Below are positions 9,338-18,228 of a DNA stretch of 64,000 nt, piece by piece. The DNA lies in contig NZ_CP096199.1 of NCBI RefSeq assembly GCF_023195835.1, positions 1,302,001-1,366,000 on the forward strand. The letters run 5' to 3'. This stretch comes from Vibrio sinaloensis. Its GTDB lineage: Bacteria; Pseudomonadota; Gammaproteobacteria; Enterobacterales; Vibrionaceae. Within the stretch, counting starts at the first letter, position 1. Each line of letters opens with the position of its first letter. The notes below the pieces were generated by a model, which did no database searches, had not been told where the DNA came from, and saw nothing but the letters and a program-made list of their open reading frames with translations. The position numbers were made by a program, and so were the translations under genes.

Positions 9338-10205
9338 CCTACACAAAGCATTTGTTGATGCTGGTCTAGGGTTCGACTTAGCAAAAGATGAAAAATTGTT
9401 TCTGATCGTTGATGGGGCTCAAATTGAGAATCTTGCTGTGCAGCTTTACTCATTAGAGGGTGGTGTCAACCTGGAGCCCATCTATATGAACGAGCCTTAC
9501 GACCAGCTCATCGAAGTGGCGCCTTATGTTGTTCAAGCATCGAAGAAGGTAATAGATTGGTTTTTCTCATTGAATCAACCGATGGCGGGCTATTTTTTTT
9601 CGTCACGCCACGATATTGAAAGTATCAGTGATAGTTACAGAAACCTAATCATCGCTGAGTCCCCCTACAGCAGCCGAGTCTATATAAAAATGGCCAATGC
9701 TGAGTGTGCATGGGTCTTTTTTTCGACTCATACTCCCCAGTTTTGGAACGTCATTTCACAGGTTTGGATTCCAACTCGCAAAGGTTGGCAGGCGGCGACT
9801 CGCTCTGTTCAAGCCACTAATAGAGGAAAGCTAAAGATTTCTGATGAGCAGTGGTCATTATTAGGCAAGATCTCTTGGGATACCACTGTTCAGAAGTTAC
9901 AAGAGCACGTTAAAAAATGGTTCCCAATGTTGCTGGATGGAAATCCAGATAGCTCGGCGTGGGTAGAGAAGTATGCGTTGAGTGGATACAAACAAGGCTT
10001 TACCTCGGAGCGCGATCTCATGATGTACATGAACATTATAGGATTCCTAGGAGAAGATAAGTTTTTGGATGAAAGGGTATATCCGGATATACATAATTTG
10101 ATTTTTAACACCTCACAGCAAACCCCGTCTCAACGAGTAGAGAAAGCCGCAAATCTAGCCCAATCCTATTCAAAGCAGAATAATAATCAGGAGAAACAAG
10201 TATGA
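9330..10205 (+). CDS. DUF4123-type T6SS effector adaptor (VasW/Tap-like)
   Basis: DUF4123 proteins act as chaperone-adaptors that load a specific effector onto VgrG. This 291-residue protein has the expected N-terminal fold (LFLIVDGAQIENLAVQLYSLEG at about residues 24-45, YSSRVYIKMANAECAWVFFSTH around 110-131), and its place between vgrG and a large effector gene is diagnostic. It overlaps vgrG by eight bases and the effector gene by four (ATGA), so the three are probably translated together. In V. cholerae the equivalent order is vgrG2-vasW-vasX-tsiV2. Confidence 0.85.
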   Translation: MDNLHKAFVDAGLGFDLAKDEKLFLIVDGAQIENLAVQLYSLEGGVNLEPIYMNEPYDQLIEVAPYVVQASKKVIDWFFSLNQPMAGYFFSSRHDIESISDSYRNLIIAESPYSSRVYIKMANAECAWVFFSTHTPQFWNVISQVWIPTRKGWQAATRSVQATNRGKLKISDEQWSLLGKISWDTTVQKLQEHVKKWFPMLLDGNPDSSAWVEKYALSGYKQGFTSERDLMMYMNIIGFLGEDKFLDERVYPDIHNLIFNTSQQTPSQRVEKAANLAQSYSKQNNNQEKQV

Positions 10206-13200
10206 GCACCCCAAATGATGACGCTAGAACTGGTCAGACAAAAGATGCTCAAGACCCTGCGGGTACTTGTCCTCTGAAAAAAAGTAAAATACAGCTAGTT
10301 CCAACACGTTATGCTTTGGTTGAATCAAAGCCACTGCACAAAGCCATATCAAGCAAATTGACGCCGAAGGTTTCGTTCCGTCCTATTGGTATTCGCCCAA
10401 TCGATAGCGGCTATTTATACATTATTCATAGTAAACGCAAAGATATAATCTATGTCTATAAAATCTCAGAAAATGGTCAAGTAACGAAGTTAGAGCAACA
10501 AGGCTTGGAGTCAAATGATTTTGGACAAGAGTACATCTACCTTGAATCAGACAATGGACTATTTGTTAGTCGACAAGGCAAGATTGAAGTGTTGTATAGT
10601 CCGACAAAAATATCTCCCAAACTTCAATCTCAGTTGCTCAACTCTAGAGCTTTGCGCAAACAGATGATGCAAAGTTGCAACCTAAATTCTTTTGATTGCA
10701 CACAAGGGGCCCAGCACCTTTTGCCCACGGGGGCATTGGAAGATAATTTGGCTGACTGTGATCCTAGCGAGAGTGAAAACGAAACTGAATACCAATGGTG
10801 TTGGCTCAAGGAAACGCCTGCTAAGTATGACTCACAAAATTTACTTTCTCAAATCGACAGTGAATATATTGAAGACTCTGCAATTTTATTGCTAGAAGAC
10901 CCTATTGGTGTCATGACTGAGTTATCAAGTTGTGGAATTAGTCTATATAACATAGAGGCGGAATGGTTTAAGCAAGATAATAATCAAGCTAAGTATTTCG
11001 CAGCTTCTCAGATTAAGTTGTTAATCGAAGTTGGTGAAAAATATTTCAATGCCAGTACGAACAATAAAAAGTTGAAAGATTTCATTGCTTCAAATGAAAA
11101 AGAACTAAAACAAAGATTCCTGGCATACCAGCAAGCTAAGCAATCGTACTGGGACTTTGTTAGCGAAGGCACTTCCGTACAACCTCACTATGCCCTATCC
11201 GCAGATGAGTTAACTAGCTCTGCACAATTTATTAATTACCAGCAGGAGAGGCTGGAAAACCAAAAAATGGCAATGAACATCGGTATATCTCAGGAAGAGT
11301 TAGAGTCTTTCTTCCGCGATGTGAAGAGTCATAACGATAAGGTGGTTAAAGGAGAATTTGGTGGCTGGTTAGGTGATAGGGGGATCTTAGCTCGTATTGA
11401 GTATGATGAAATGGAAGAGTGGTTTAAAACAGCGCAGTCTCAAATCGCGATATGGCGTGACCACGGCGATGTTATAGAGAATGATAGAGTCGCTGTACTA
11501 CCGCTGGCTTACGATGTGATTCCAGTCTATGACAAGGAAAACAGAGATTCCTTTGTCGAGCGCTTAATACATGAAAACCATTGGTTAGAGATTTTGCCTG
11601 AAGACCCAGACAATCGAAGTAAAATGCGAGACGTTTACTTCGGTGGTTTAGGCGAGCAGAACTTGCATGCATTTGTGAGTAACTATAGTGAGCTTGGAAC
11701 CATCGACAGTAAATATAGAGACATAAAGGAATGGGTACAGTACTTAGCGCCAATTAAAGGTGTAAAGGACAACGCGCAAAATACTATTAATGGGTTATCT
11801 GGCTTAGAGGATTTTAAGGCTTTCCTTAAAGGTCAACACCTTGTTGATGTTAATGAAATGCCGGAGCAAGTTCGGGCGCAATTCAATCAACTCGGCTCTA
11901 AACTATCAGGAATAGTTTTAGAAGAGCTAGACGAACTTTCTCAATTTCTAGCGAAGTCACAAGAAAGAGCAAACTCTTTAATCTACCATGCAAGACCGGG
12001 TATTATTGCGACTCTTTTGGGACACAAAAAAAACGCTAATATTCAACTTGATGTGGGTGATATCTCTGGAATCGAAAACTTCGATAAACAATTTACCAAG
12101 ATAGAAGAGATTAGAATAAAGGCTGAAACGCTTATCACTAAACGTAACCAAGTAGAGAGCGGCTCAAAAGGATTAACCACAGCCGAGAAAGATGCTCTGC
12201 GTGCAGACTACAATCGTCAACTGAAAATACTAGGAGAAGACTCACAGAAAGCTCTGATGTTGCTGGCCGCAAATTCGGAACCAGTCGCGAAAGCTGGTCG
12301 AGCACACTTACCTTCGCATATCACGGTTAAAGCATCAGGTGCAACGGCTGACGAAATCAGTCAACTGTTGGCCACAAGGAAGAAGATATTAACCAATGAG
12401 CTTCTATATGGCGTCCCCGAAGGGAAAAGCTTTAAAGGCGCTATGGGCTCCGGGAGTGCAGCGTTAGTTGTTTTTGCGCTAAACGCGTGGAATTGGAACA
12501 AAACGCAGGATGTACTTTCGAGAAAGTCGACGACAAGCGTTGGAGATTTAGCTGAATATATTTCTGGCTACACAAGTTTGTTGTCTTCAGCAATGTCATT
12601 AGCTGTCGAAGCGACAAAAGTTAAGTACCAAATAAGTTGGATATCTTCCGCAACACAAGGTAGTAGTGTAGCACTGGGAAAAGTAATTACTCTTGGTGTT
12701 CACACGATTTCAGTACTTACGGTCTTGTCCAGCAGCTCCGATATACCAAAGCAATCCAGGCGCATTTCTCTTAGTTGGAGGATAGGTGATTTTTCTTCGA
12801 CTATTGCTGCCTCAAGTGCGTTAATTGGCGATGGTATACAAACTGGGGGCGCAGGGTACGTGAGTTTTCACGGAGGACGATTAGCGATAGCTGCCGCTCA
12901 AAGACAAATAACTTGGACTATGGCGGCTGAACAAACTTTGGGAATTGTTGCGAGAGCGAATCCCTTCTTACTTGTTTCGTCAGTACTAATATTACTTGGC
13001 GAAATCGGTTATAACTATTTACAGTCGAAACCTCTAATGAACTGGATAAGTCAGTCTTCTTGGGGTAAGAAGGGCTTTTGGCTCACCCATGTTAATCAGA
13101 ATTGGGACTATAAGACTCAGTATGTAAAGTGGTTGGAAGCAACACATGCCCCCGTTTTACAAGTTAACACCGACACGTATAAACACACACAGATGTCTGC

Positions 13201-13669
13201 AAGCGGTAACTGGACCACTCAAGTAACAAAACATCGAGTAAAAACCTTACGCATCACAGTCCCAATGGCGTCTCCTAACCAACTGAGACTATCTGGGTAT
13301 ATCAAAACAGCGTCAAGTGTAAGTCCGCTCGATATAACAGATACTTTGGTGCAAAAAAGTCGGATCACCTACGACGGTGTGAATACACTTTATGAGTTTG
13401 ATTGGCCAACAGATGTTAAACGACAAGAAAAACTTCTCTATCTCGACTTAATGGTTGAAGTAACGTCACATTATGGTAGCAGGCTCTTTGCTGAACAGGG
13501 AGGAGCCAGGTTTACTGTTGACCTTGTGAATCCTGCATTCGATGAAGTCAAAGCGTGGTATTCGGTAGAGTTACTTGAGGAGGATCAAGAACAGTTTGCC
13601 AGCCGAAATAACTTGATCTCATCTTTGAAACTAATTGCACCCATGTTTGAGAGTGAAAATGAACAATAG
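10202..13669 (+). CDS. VasX-like pore-forming T6SS effector
   Basis: This large protein (1,155 residues) is probably delivered by the neighbouring VgrG. The N-terminal ~170 residues (IQLVPTRYALVE..., RPIDSGYLYIIHS) match the toxin VasX N-terminal region type. The middle is charged and helical. Residues about 745-940 hold several hydrophobic stretches (AALVVFALNAW, VITLGVHTISVLTVL, PFLLVSSVLILLGEIGYNYL), as expected for colicin-like membrane insertion. V. cholerae VasX is about 1,085 residues, so length fits. An AGGAG site precedes the ATG. The last 11 bases overlap the immunity gene. Pore formation is inferred from family and layout. Confidence 0.8.
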   Translation: MSTPNDDARTGQTKDAQDPAGTCPLKKSKIQLVPTRYALVESKPLHKAISSKLTPKVSFRPIGIRPIDSGYLYIIHSKRKDIIYVYKISENGQVTKLEQQGLESNDFGQEYIYLESDNGLFVSRQGKIEVLYSPTKISPKLQSQLLNSRALRKQMMQSCNLNSFDCTQGAQHLLPTGALEDNLADCDPSESENETEYQWCWLKETPAKYDSQNLLSQIDSEYIEDSAILLLEDPIGVMTELSSCGISLYNIEAEWFKQDNNQAKYFAASQIKLLIEVGEKYFNASTNNKKLKDFIASNEKELKQRFLAYQQAKQSYWDFVSEGTSVQPHYALSADELTSSAQFINYQQERLENQKMAMNIGISQEELESFFRDVKSHNDKVVKGEFGGWLGDRGILARIEYDEMEEWFKTAQSQIAIWRDHGDVIENDRVAVLPLAYDVIPVYDKENRDSFVERLIHENHWLEILPEDPDNRSKMRDVYFGGLGEQNLHAFVSNYSELGTIDSKYRDIKEWVQYLAPIKGVKDNAQNTINGLSGLEDFKAFLKGQHLVDVNEMPEQVRAQFNQLGSKLSGIVLEELDELSQFLAKSQERANSLIYHARPGIIATLLGHKKNANIQLDVGDISGIENFDKQFTKIEEIRIKAETLITKRNQVESGSKGLTTAEKDALRADYNRQLKILGEDSQKALMLLAANSEPVAKAGRAHLPSHITVKASGATADEISQLLATRKKILTNELLYGVPEGKSFKGAMGSGSAALVVFALNAWNWNKTQDVLSRKSTTSVGDLAEYISGYTSLLSSAMSLAVEATKVKYQISWISSATQGSSVALGKVITLGVHTISVLTVLSSSSDIPKQSRRISLSWRIGDFSSTIAASSALIGDGIQTGGAGYVSFHGGRLAIAAAQRQITWTMAAEQTLGIVARANPFLLVSSVLILLGEIGYNYLQSKPLMNWISQSSWGKKGFWLTHVNQNWDYKTQYVKWLEATHAPVLQVNTDTYKHTQMSASGNWTTQVTKHRVKTLRITVPMASPNQLRLSGYIKTASSVSPLDITDTLVQKSRITYDGVNTLYEFDWPTDVKRQEKLLYLDLMVEVTSHYGSRLFAEQGGARFTVDLVNPAFDEVKAWYSVELLEEDQEQFASRNNLISSLKLIAPMFESENEQ

Positions 13670-14750
13670 TCAATTGCCTTTTATTGCAGGTCAGCGTACT
13701 GACAAAGTGTGCGGTTCGAGTCGAGTACTGAGTCCTTTACCGGTCAAAACCTTACTTGCTAAACCCGGACAATGTGATCAGTTAGTAAACAAAACCAAAG
13801 AGTATATAGATCTTGGTGGGGCTGGTGGTCTGGTATTCCAGACACAACTAATGTGGTCTTCTTTTTTGATCTGTTTATTTATCTTCATCTTTTCGTATGT
13901 CACTTTCGGTGGTTTTAGTGGCATTTATGAGCTGTCGTTTAGAGAAGAGTTGTTGGATGGAATATGGGTCAAGAAACTGAGTTTGTTTGACTTTTATTCG
14001 GGGCTTTTCGTTACGCTCATGCCACTATCAGTAGGTATACTTATAAACTACAAAATATTTCAATCAGCCCGAAATACTCTATCTCAATCCTTACCATGTC
14101 GCTTTCACCGCCAGCGTCGTGAAGTGTTATTCTCTCGTTGGAATGATGAGTTGAAGCAAATAGAAACACGAATAGTTCCGTGGGAAAAAGTATGCGCGAT
14201 GGTTGGTCAAAGTAGCGGGGTTACTACAGGCGGTGTGATTTCTTCAGCTTCGTTGATTATTGCTGCGAACGACGAGGAAAACTACGGGAACTTTTGGTCT
14301 GCACTACAAATTGGAGCAGTTGATAAGTTTCACGCAGCCTCCATTTGGGAAATGATTCGTACTTTTATGGATGAAGGCGCTGACCATATTTGCGAACCTT
14401 CACCATTGACTCTGGAAGGTTTAATTGAAGAGCACTGCCAGGCCAACAATATCGACAAAGAACAGTTTAGTGGAGCGACGCGCTTTTGGTGGTATATCAA
14501 TGGCACCATGTTGGGCATTTGGCGGACTAACTATGAAATGAGTAAAGTGAGGCAAAGAGCTGAAAACTATAAGGATATTGAAGCTTGGAGTGAAGCACTA
14601 CCAGAGAGTGAGTGGCAAAAGCCAAGTGCACAACTTAATTATGTCAATGATATGTTGGCACGTAATGAATACGCTCAAGGGCATACCATTTTCTCTATCG
14701 GCGATGCATGTAGTCATTATATGCACCATAAAGAAGCTAAAACAGCCTAG
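13659..14750 (+). CDS. Probable membrane immunity protein for the VasX-like effector (TsiV2-like position)
   Basis: The gene sits directly behind the effector and overlaps its stop, the usual place for a cognate immunity gene. The chosen ATG at 13659 gives 363 residues; an upstream TTG at 13635 lies deep in the effector and is less likely. Two membrane segments are clear (about residues 66-88 and 111-133), followed by a cytosolic domain of ~220 residues with PWEKVCAMVGQSSGVTTGG. An inner-membrane immunity protein suits a toxin that makes pores in that membrane. It is longer than V. cholerae TsiV2 (~246 residues as recalled). A DUF6708-type identity is possible but unverified. Confidence 0.7.
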   Translation: MNNSQLPFIAGQRTDKVCGSSRVLSPLPVKTLLAKPGQCDQLVNKTKEYIDLGGAGGLVFQTQLMWSSFLICLFIFIFSYVTFGGFSGIYELSFREELLDGIWVKKLSLFDFYSGLFVTLMPLSVGILINYKIFQSARNTLSQSLPCRFHRQRREVLFSRWNDELKQIETRIVPWEKVCAMVGQSSGVTTGGVISSASLIIAANDEENYGNFWSALQIGAVDKFHAASIWEMIRTFMDEGADHICEPSPLTLEGLIEEHCQANNIDKEQFSGATRFWWYINGTMLGIWRTNYEMSKVRQRAENYKDIEAWSEALPESEWQKPSAQLNYVNDMLARNEYAQGHTIFSIGDACSHYMHHKEAKTA

Positions 14751-14763
14751 CAATCACAACTTA

Positions 14764-14788
14764 AAAAACCGCTCCCCAAGCGGTTTTT
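14764..14788 (+). terminator. Terminator of the T6SS auxiliary operon
   Basis: AAAAACCGCT and AGCGGTTTTT pair around a CCCCA loop, giving a stem that ends in five T. It lies 14 bp after the immunity gene and closes the four-gene unit. Confidence 0.85.
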
Positions 14789-14949
14789 AACTATTCGCCA
14801 CCCGCAATAGCTCACTTCACTAAAGACTTTTATCTCGCTGTCGATATAACTCATTGTATGATAGATTGATTTGGTCGACATTTCGCTGTCGAAGTCACAG
14901 ACTATACTTTATGAATATGCGGCAGCCATGTGTTATGAGGAGTACGACC

Positions 14950-15306
14950 ATGAGCGACTTTGAACAAAAACGGAAATACTATCGACTGAAATATCCGAAG
15001 CGGGCGCGTCCGTACGTCAAGTTTGGTGATGAGATGTTTCAAGTGACCGAGGTATCCGAAGGTGGGATAAGAATGGTCTTGAATAATTTTACCTCTATGT
15101 ATAAAGGGCTCACAATTAAAGGCGTGCTTAATCTTCATGGCGACAACCCAATCGCTATTGAAGGGGCAGTGCTGCGCTTTGACAATGATGAAGTAATTAT
15201 CCAACTGCGCAAAGGGCCGACGTTTAAAATCATGGTCGATGAACAGCGCCATATCCGACAAAAATACCCTTCATTCTTTGCTCGTCTGCGAGGCAGTGCG
15301 GCTTAA
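14950..15306 (+). CDS. PilZ-domain protein (c-di-GMP receptor candidate)
   Basis: A 118-residue stand-alone PilZ protein. The ATG at 14950 follows a good AGGAG site, while the frame upstream is unconvincing. The N-terminal Arg/Lys-rich part (KRKYYRLKYPKRARP) supplies the RxxxR-type loop and VTEVSEGGIRM is the second motif, normally [D/N]xSxxG. Here its first position is Glu, which may alter c-di-GMP binding. The rest forms the expected beta barrel. Such proteins usually link c-di-GMP to motility or surface polysaccharide. No partner gene is nearby; the diguanylate cyclase at 36.7 kb is the only c-di-GMP enzyme in the window. Confidence 0.8.
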   Translation: MSDFEQKRKYYRLKYPKRARPYVKFGDEMFQVTEVSEGGIRMVLNNFTSMYKGLTIKGVLNLHGDNPIAIEGAVLRFDNDEVIIQLRKGPTFKIMVDEQRHIRQKYPSFFARLRGSAA

Positions 15307-15444
15307 GGCTGAGTTAGTGTCAGCCTAGACATCTCATTTCTACTGATACCTAAAAACCGGAAAATCTTGCACGGCTGTTTACTCTTTTTCTTTATCGGCA
15401 ATAGGTTAAGCTAGCGCTATCGATATGCAGTACAGGAATTCGAC

Positions 15445-15993
15445 ATGTCAGAGCTAGAGAAAATGATGGCAGGCGAAGCCTTTGACGGCGCTTCAGAAGA
15501 AGTTGAGCAGATTAGAAATCACGCGGCGAAAACTCTACAACAACTCAACCAATGCCTTGATAGCACGCAAAAGCTAGCACTAATGGAAGCGCTATTTGCT
15601 CGTGTTGGTGAGTCTATGGTTCAAGCGCCATTTCATTGTGAGTTCGGAAAAACCATTTCAATCGGCGACAGCACCTTCATCAATATGAATGTGGTGATGT
15701 TAGATGGTGCGAGCATTACTATCGGCAACCACGTTCTTGTCGGTCCGAGCACTCAGTTTTACACTGCGAGCCACCCGCTCGACTATCGCCGTCGGCGTCA
15801 ATGGGAAACTATCTGTAAACCGATTGTGGTTGAAGACGATGTTTGGATAGGTGGCAACTGTGTGATCAACCAAGGGGTCACAATCGGTGCACGCGCTGTC
15901 ATTGCTGCGAATTCTGTGGTCAATCATGATGTTCCGCCAGATTGTTTGTACGGGGGCACGCCAGCCAAGTTAATCAAACGACTCGATGTGTAA
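15445..15993 (+). CDS. Maltose/galactoside O-acetyltransferase family (NodL/LacA/Maa-like)
   Basis: This is an acetyl-CoA-dependent sugar O-acetyltransferase of 182 residues. The N-terminal helical Maa domain (MSELEKMMAGEAFD) leads into left-handed beta-helix hexapeptide repeats (ISIGDSTFINMNVVMLDGASITIGNHVLVG). The active-site His is in YTASHPLDYRRRR, and the C-terminus carries VWIGGNCVINQGVTIGARAVIAANSVV and GGTPAKLIK. The gene stands alone. The acceptor sugar cannot be told from sequence. A hairpin with 8-bp arms (16013-16037) lies after it but has no T-run. Confidence 0.88.
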   Translation: MSELEKMMAGEAFDGASEEVEQIRNHAAKTLQQLNQCLDSTQKLALMEALFARVGESMVQAPFHCEFGKTISIGDSTFINMNVVMLDGASITIGNHVLVGPSTQFYTASHPLDYRRRRQWETICKPIVVEDDVWIGGNCVINQGVTIGARAVIAANSVVNHDVPPDCLYGGTPAKLIKRLDV

Positions 15994-16198
15994 TTCAATG
16001 AAATGCAGTTAAAGGCGAACGAAAAAGCGGTTCGCCTGTTCGAGAATGGCGTACTATTAGCCTGTGGGTGCGCCGTTAAAAAGTGACGATATTACAACAA
16101 GTTAAGCTGTGCCAAAATTTTAGGATTATTGCGTGCATATTCAGCAGTTTGACTATAAAATCCACCGCCTGTCTGTTCCAATATCAATATAAAATTCT

Positions 16199-18082
16199 AT
16201 GAAACTCACTCTAAAACAAAAGCTAATAGGCTCAAGCTTATTGGCCGTTGTACTCATGGCGAGCGCCTTAACCTGGCTGGCCGCCGACCAACTTGAAGAA
16301 CAAACCCAAAACGGCGTTTATGCTCGTGCAGAAAGCTTGGCGAATGCAGCATCGGCTGGGATTTCCGATTGGATTTCGATTCGAGAAGACATCGCCTCAG
16401 CGTTCAATGACTATAGCCAACAAGCGGATGTTGTGCCGTTCTTGCAACAAGCGCGTAAAGCGGGCGGCTTTGATGATATCTTCTTAGGTACACCAGAAGG
16501 CGGCATGTATCGCTCGCACCCTGAGCGCAATCGCGCCGACTATGACCCTCGTGTACGCCCTTGGTATATCGACGCTAACAATGCGGGTAAACAAATCATC
16601 ACCACAGCGTACAAGGATGCAATCACCAATGCATTATTGGTGACAATTGCTGAGCCGATCCGCCGCAACGGTCAATTTGTTGGTGTAGTAGGTGCAGATG
16701 TGTTGATTGATCAACTGATTAACGATGTGATCAACCTGGATGCGGGTACTAATGCTTATGCAATGCTGATTGATACGCAAGATGGAACCTTCCTTGCACA
16801 TCCAGATAAAGCGCTGTCACTCAAGCCAGTTAATACCTTGTCTAAACAGTTTACGTTGCGCGCCATCGAAGACGCGGCCAAGACCGGAAAAATCGAACTG
16901 ATTGAACGCAATGGACAACAGAAATTGTACTTCTTCCGTCAGGTCGACAACACACCGTGGATCTTTGCGATTGAGATGGATAGAGCCACCGAAGAAGCCG
17001 CGCACAGTGAACTGCTGCAAAGTCTGATCTTTACCGCGGTGGTTATCACTCTAGTAGTCATTGCACTTGTGTCTTGGTTGGTGAGCTTCCTTTTCCGCGA
17101 TCTTGGTCGAGTGTCTAAAGCGTTAGAAGAAATAGCGTCAGGCGAGGGGGATTTAACGCAGCGTTTGGAGCCTCGTAGTGACGATGAAGTAGGCCAGTTA
17201 GCGACAAACTTCAACACCTTCGTCGGCAACATGCATGCGATGGTCTCTAAGTTGAGCTTAGTTTCAGCCTCTCTATCTGAGCAGTCTAAACAGACCGCGC
17301 AGCAGGCGGAGGAGCGCAGTGCGCGTATTCGTTTGCAACAAGACGAGATCAACATGGTCGCGACTGCAATCAATGAAATGGCTGCTGCAACACAAGAAAT
17401 TGCGGGTAATGCGGACCACACCGCGCAAAACTCATCAGAAGCGGTGAGTGCGTGTGTACACGGGGGCGATCAGGTTGTTCAAACTCAGGGCTCGATTAAG
17501 AATCTAGCGACCGAAGTTCAAGTTGCAACTGAAGTTATTAAAGAGCTTGAAGCACACGGTCACAGCATCAGTACTATCTTGTCGACGATTCAAGATATTG
17601 CTGAGCAAACCAATCTACTTGCGCTCAACGCCGCCATAGAGGCTGCGCGTGCCGGTGAGCAAGGCCGTGGGTTTGCTGTTGTTGCGGACGAGGTTCGCGT
17701 GCTTAGTCAGCGGACTCACGCGTCGACGCAAGAGATTCAACAAATGATTGAGACGCTGCAGTCCACGACTGGCAAAGCAGTCAGTATTATGGACGACAGC
17801 CGTCAGCTGGCAGAAACCAGCGTGTCAGATGCAGACTCAGCAGCGGTAAGCCTAACGCAAATTCAAACTGCGGTGGAGCGTATCAGTGATATGGCAACAC
17901 AGATTGCCTCAGCCGCCGAGGAACAAGCGTCAGTGACCTCTGAGATAACCCGCAACACAGTCGGTATTCGTGATGTTTCAAATGAACTCGCTGACGAAGC
18001 CCATGATGCAGCCTCTCAAGCGGCTCAGCTATCTGAACTCTCTCATGAGCTAGAACAAGAAATTCAGCGCTTCAAGCTCTAG
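16199..18082 (+). CDS. Methyl-accepting chemotaxis protein with dCache sensor
   Basis: A transmembrane chemoreceptor of 627 residues. TM1 spans about residues 9-30, followed by a periplasmic double-Cache domain (residues 35-275, with [12 protein letters not shown] and [20 protein letters not shown] typical of amino-acid binding dCache receptors). TM2 lies around 276-300, then HAMP (residues 300-350). The signalling domain carries the invariant hairpin [20 protein letters not shown] and [14 protein letters not shown]. The C-terminus ends [10 protein letters not shown] with no CheR/CheB pentapeptide tether. An amino-acid ligand is inferred only from the Cache motif. Confidence 0.93.
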   Translation: MKLTLKQKLIGSSLLAVVLMASALTWLAADQLEEQTQNGVYARAESLANAASAGISDWISIREDIASAFNDYSQQADVVPFLQQARKAGGFDDIFLGTPEGGMYRSHPERNRADYDPRVRPWYIDANNAGKQIITTAYKDAITNALLVTIAEPIRRNGQFVGVVGADVLIDQLINDVINLDAGTNAYAMLIDTQDGTFLAHPDKALSLKPVNTLSKQFTLRAIEDAAKTGKIELIERNGQQKLYFFRQVDNTPWIFAIEMDRATEEAAHSELLQSLIFTAVVITLVVIALVSWLVSFLFRDLGRVSKALEEIASGEGDLTQRLEPRSDDEVGQLATNFNTFVGNMHAMVSKLSLVSASLSEQSKQTAQQAEERSARIRLQQDEINMVATAINEMAAATQEIAGNADHTAQNSSEAVSACVHGGDQVVQTQGSIKNLATEVQVATEVIKELEAHGHSISTILSTIQDIAEQTNLLALNAAIEAARAGEQGRGFAVVADEVRVLSQRTHASTQEIQQMIETLQSTTGKAVSIMDDSRQLAETSVSDADSAAVSLTQIQTAVERISDMATQIASAAEEQASVTSEITRNTVGIRDVSNELADEAHDAASQAAQLSELSHELEQEIQRFKL

Positions 18083-18098
18083 CTTGAAATAGGATTAG

Positions 18099-18124
18099 AA
18101 AGCCTCGGCATGCCGAGGCTTTTC
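18099..18124 (+). terminator. Terminator of the chemoreceptor gene
   Basis: The 20-base perfect palindrome AGCCTCGGCATGCCGAGGCT is flanked by AA on the left and TTT on the right, followed by a short T-rich run. Confidence 0.85.
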
Positions 18125-18135
18125 TTTGACAAGTT

Positions 18136-18154
18136 GATTTCCATTTTGGAAATC
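18136..18154. promoter_or_regulatory. Inverted repeat upstream of yjjI, candidate operator
   Basis: GATTTCC and GGAAATC flank five bases (ATTTT), about 75 bp before the yjjI start. The left arm overlaps TTGAT followed after four bases by AT, half of an FNR site. It could serve the LysR-type regulator encoded convergently at 20639-21550 or an anaerobic regulator. This is inference from symmetry and position. Confidence 0.4.
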
Positions 18155-18228
18155 GAATGCCAACCATATTTCAATGGTGGGCGGGTGCTGCACTAGATAA
18201 AATCCATAAAAATAATAAGGATTAATCT

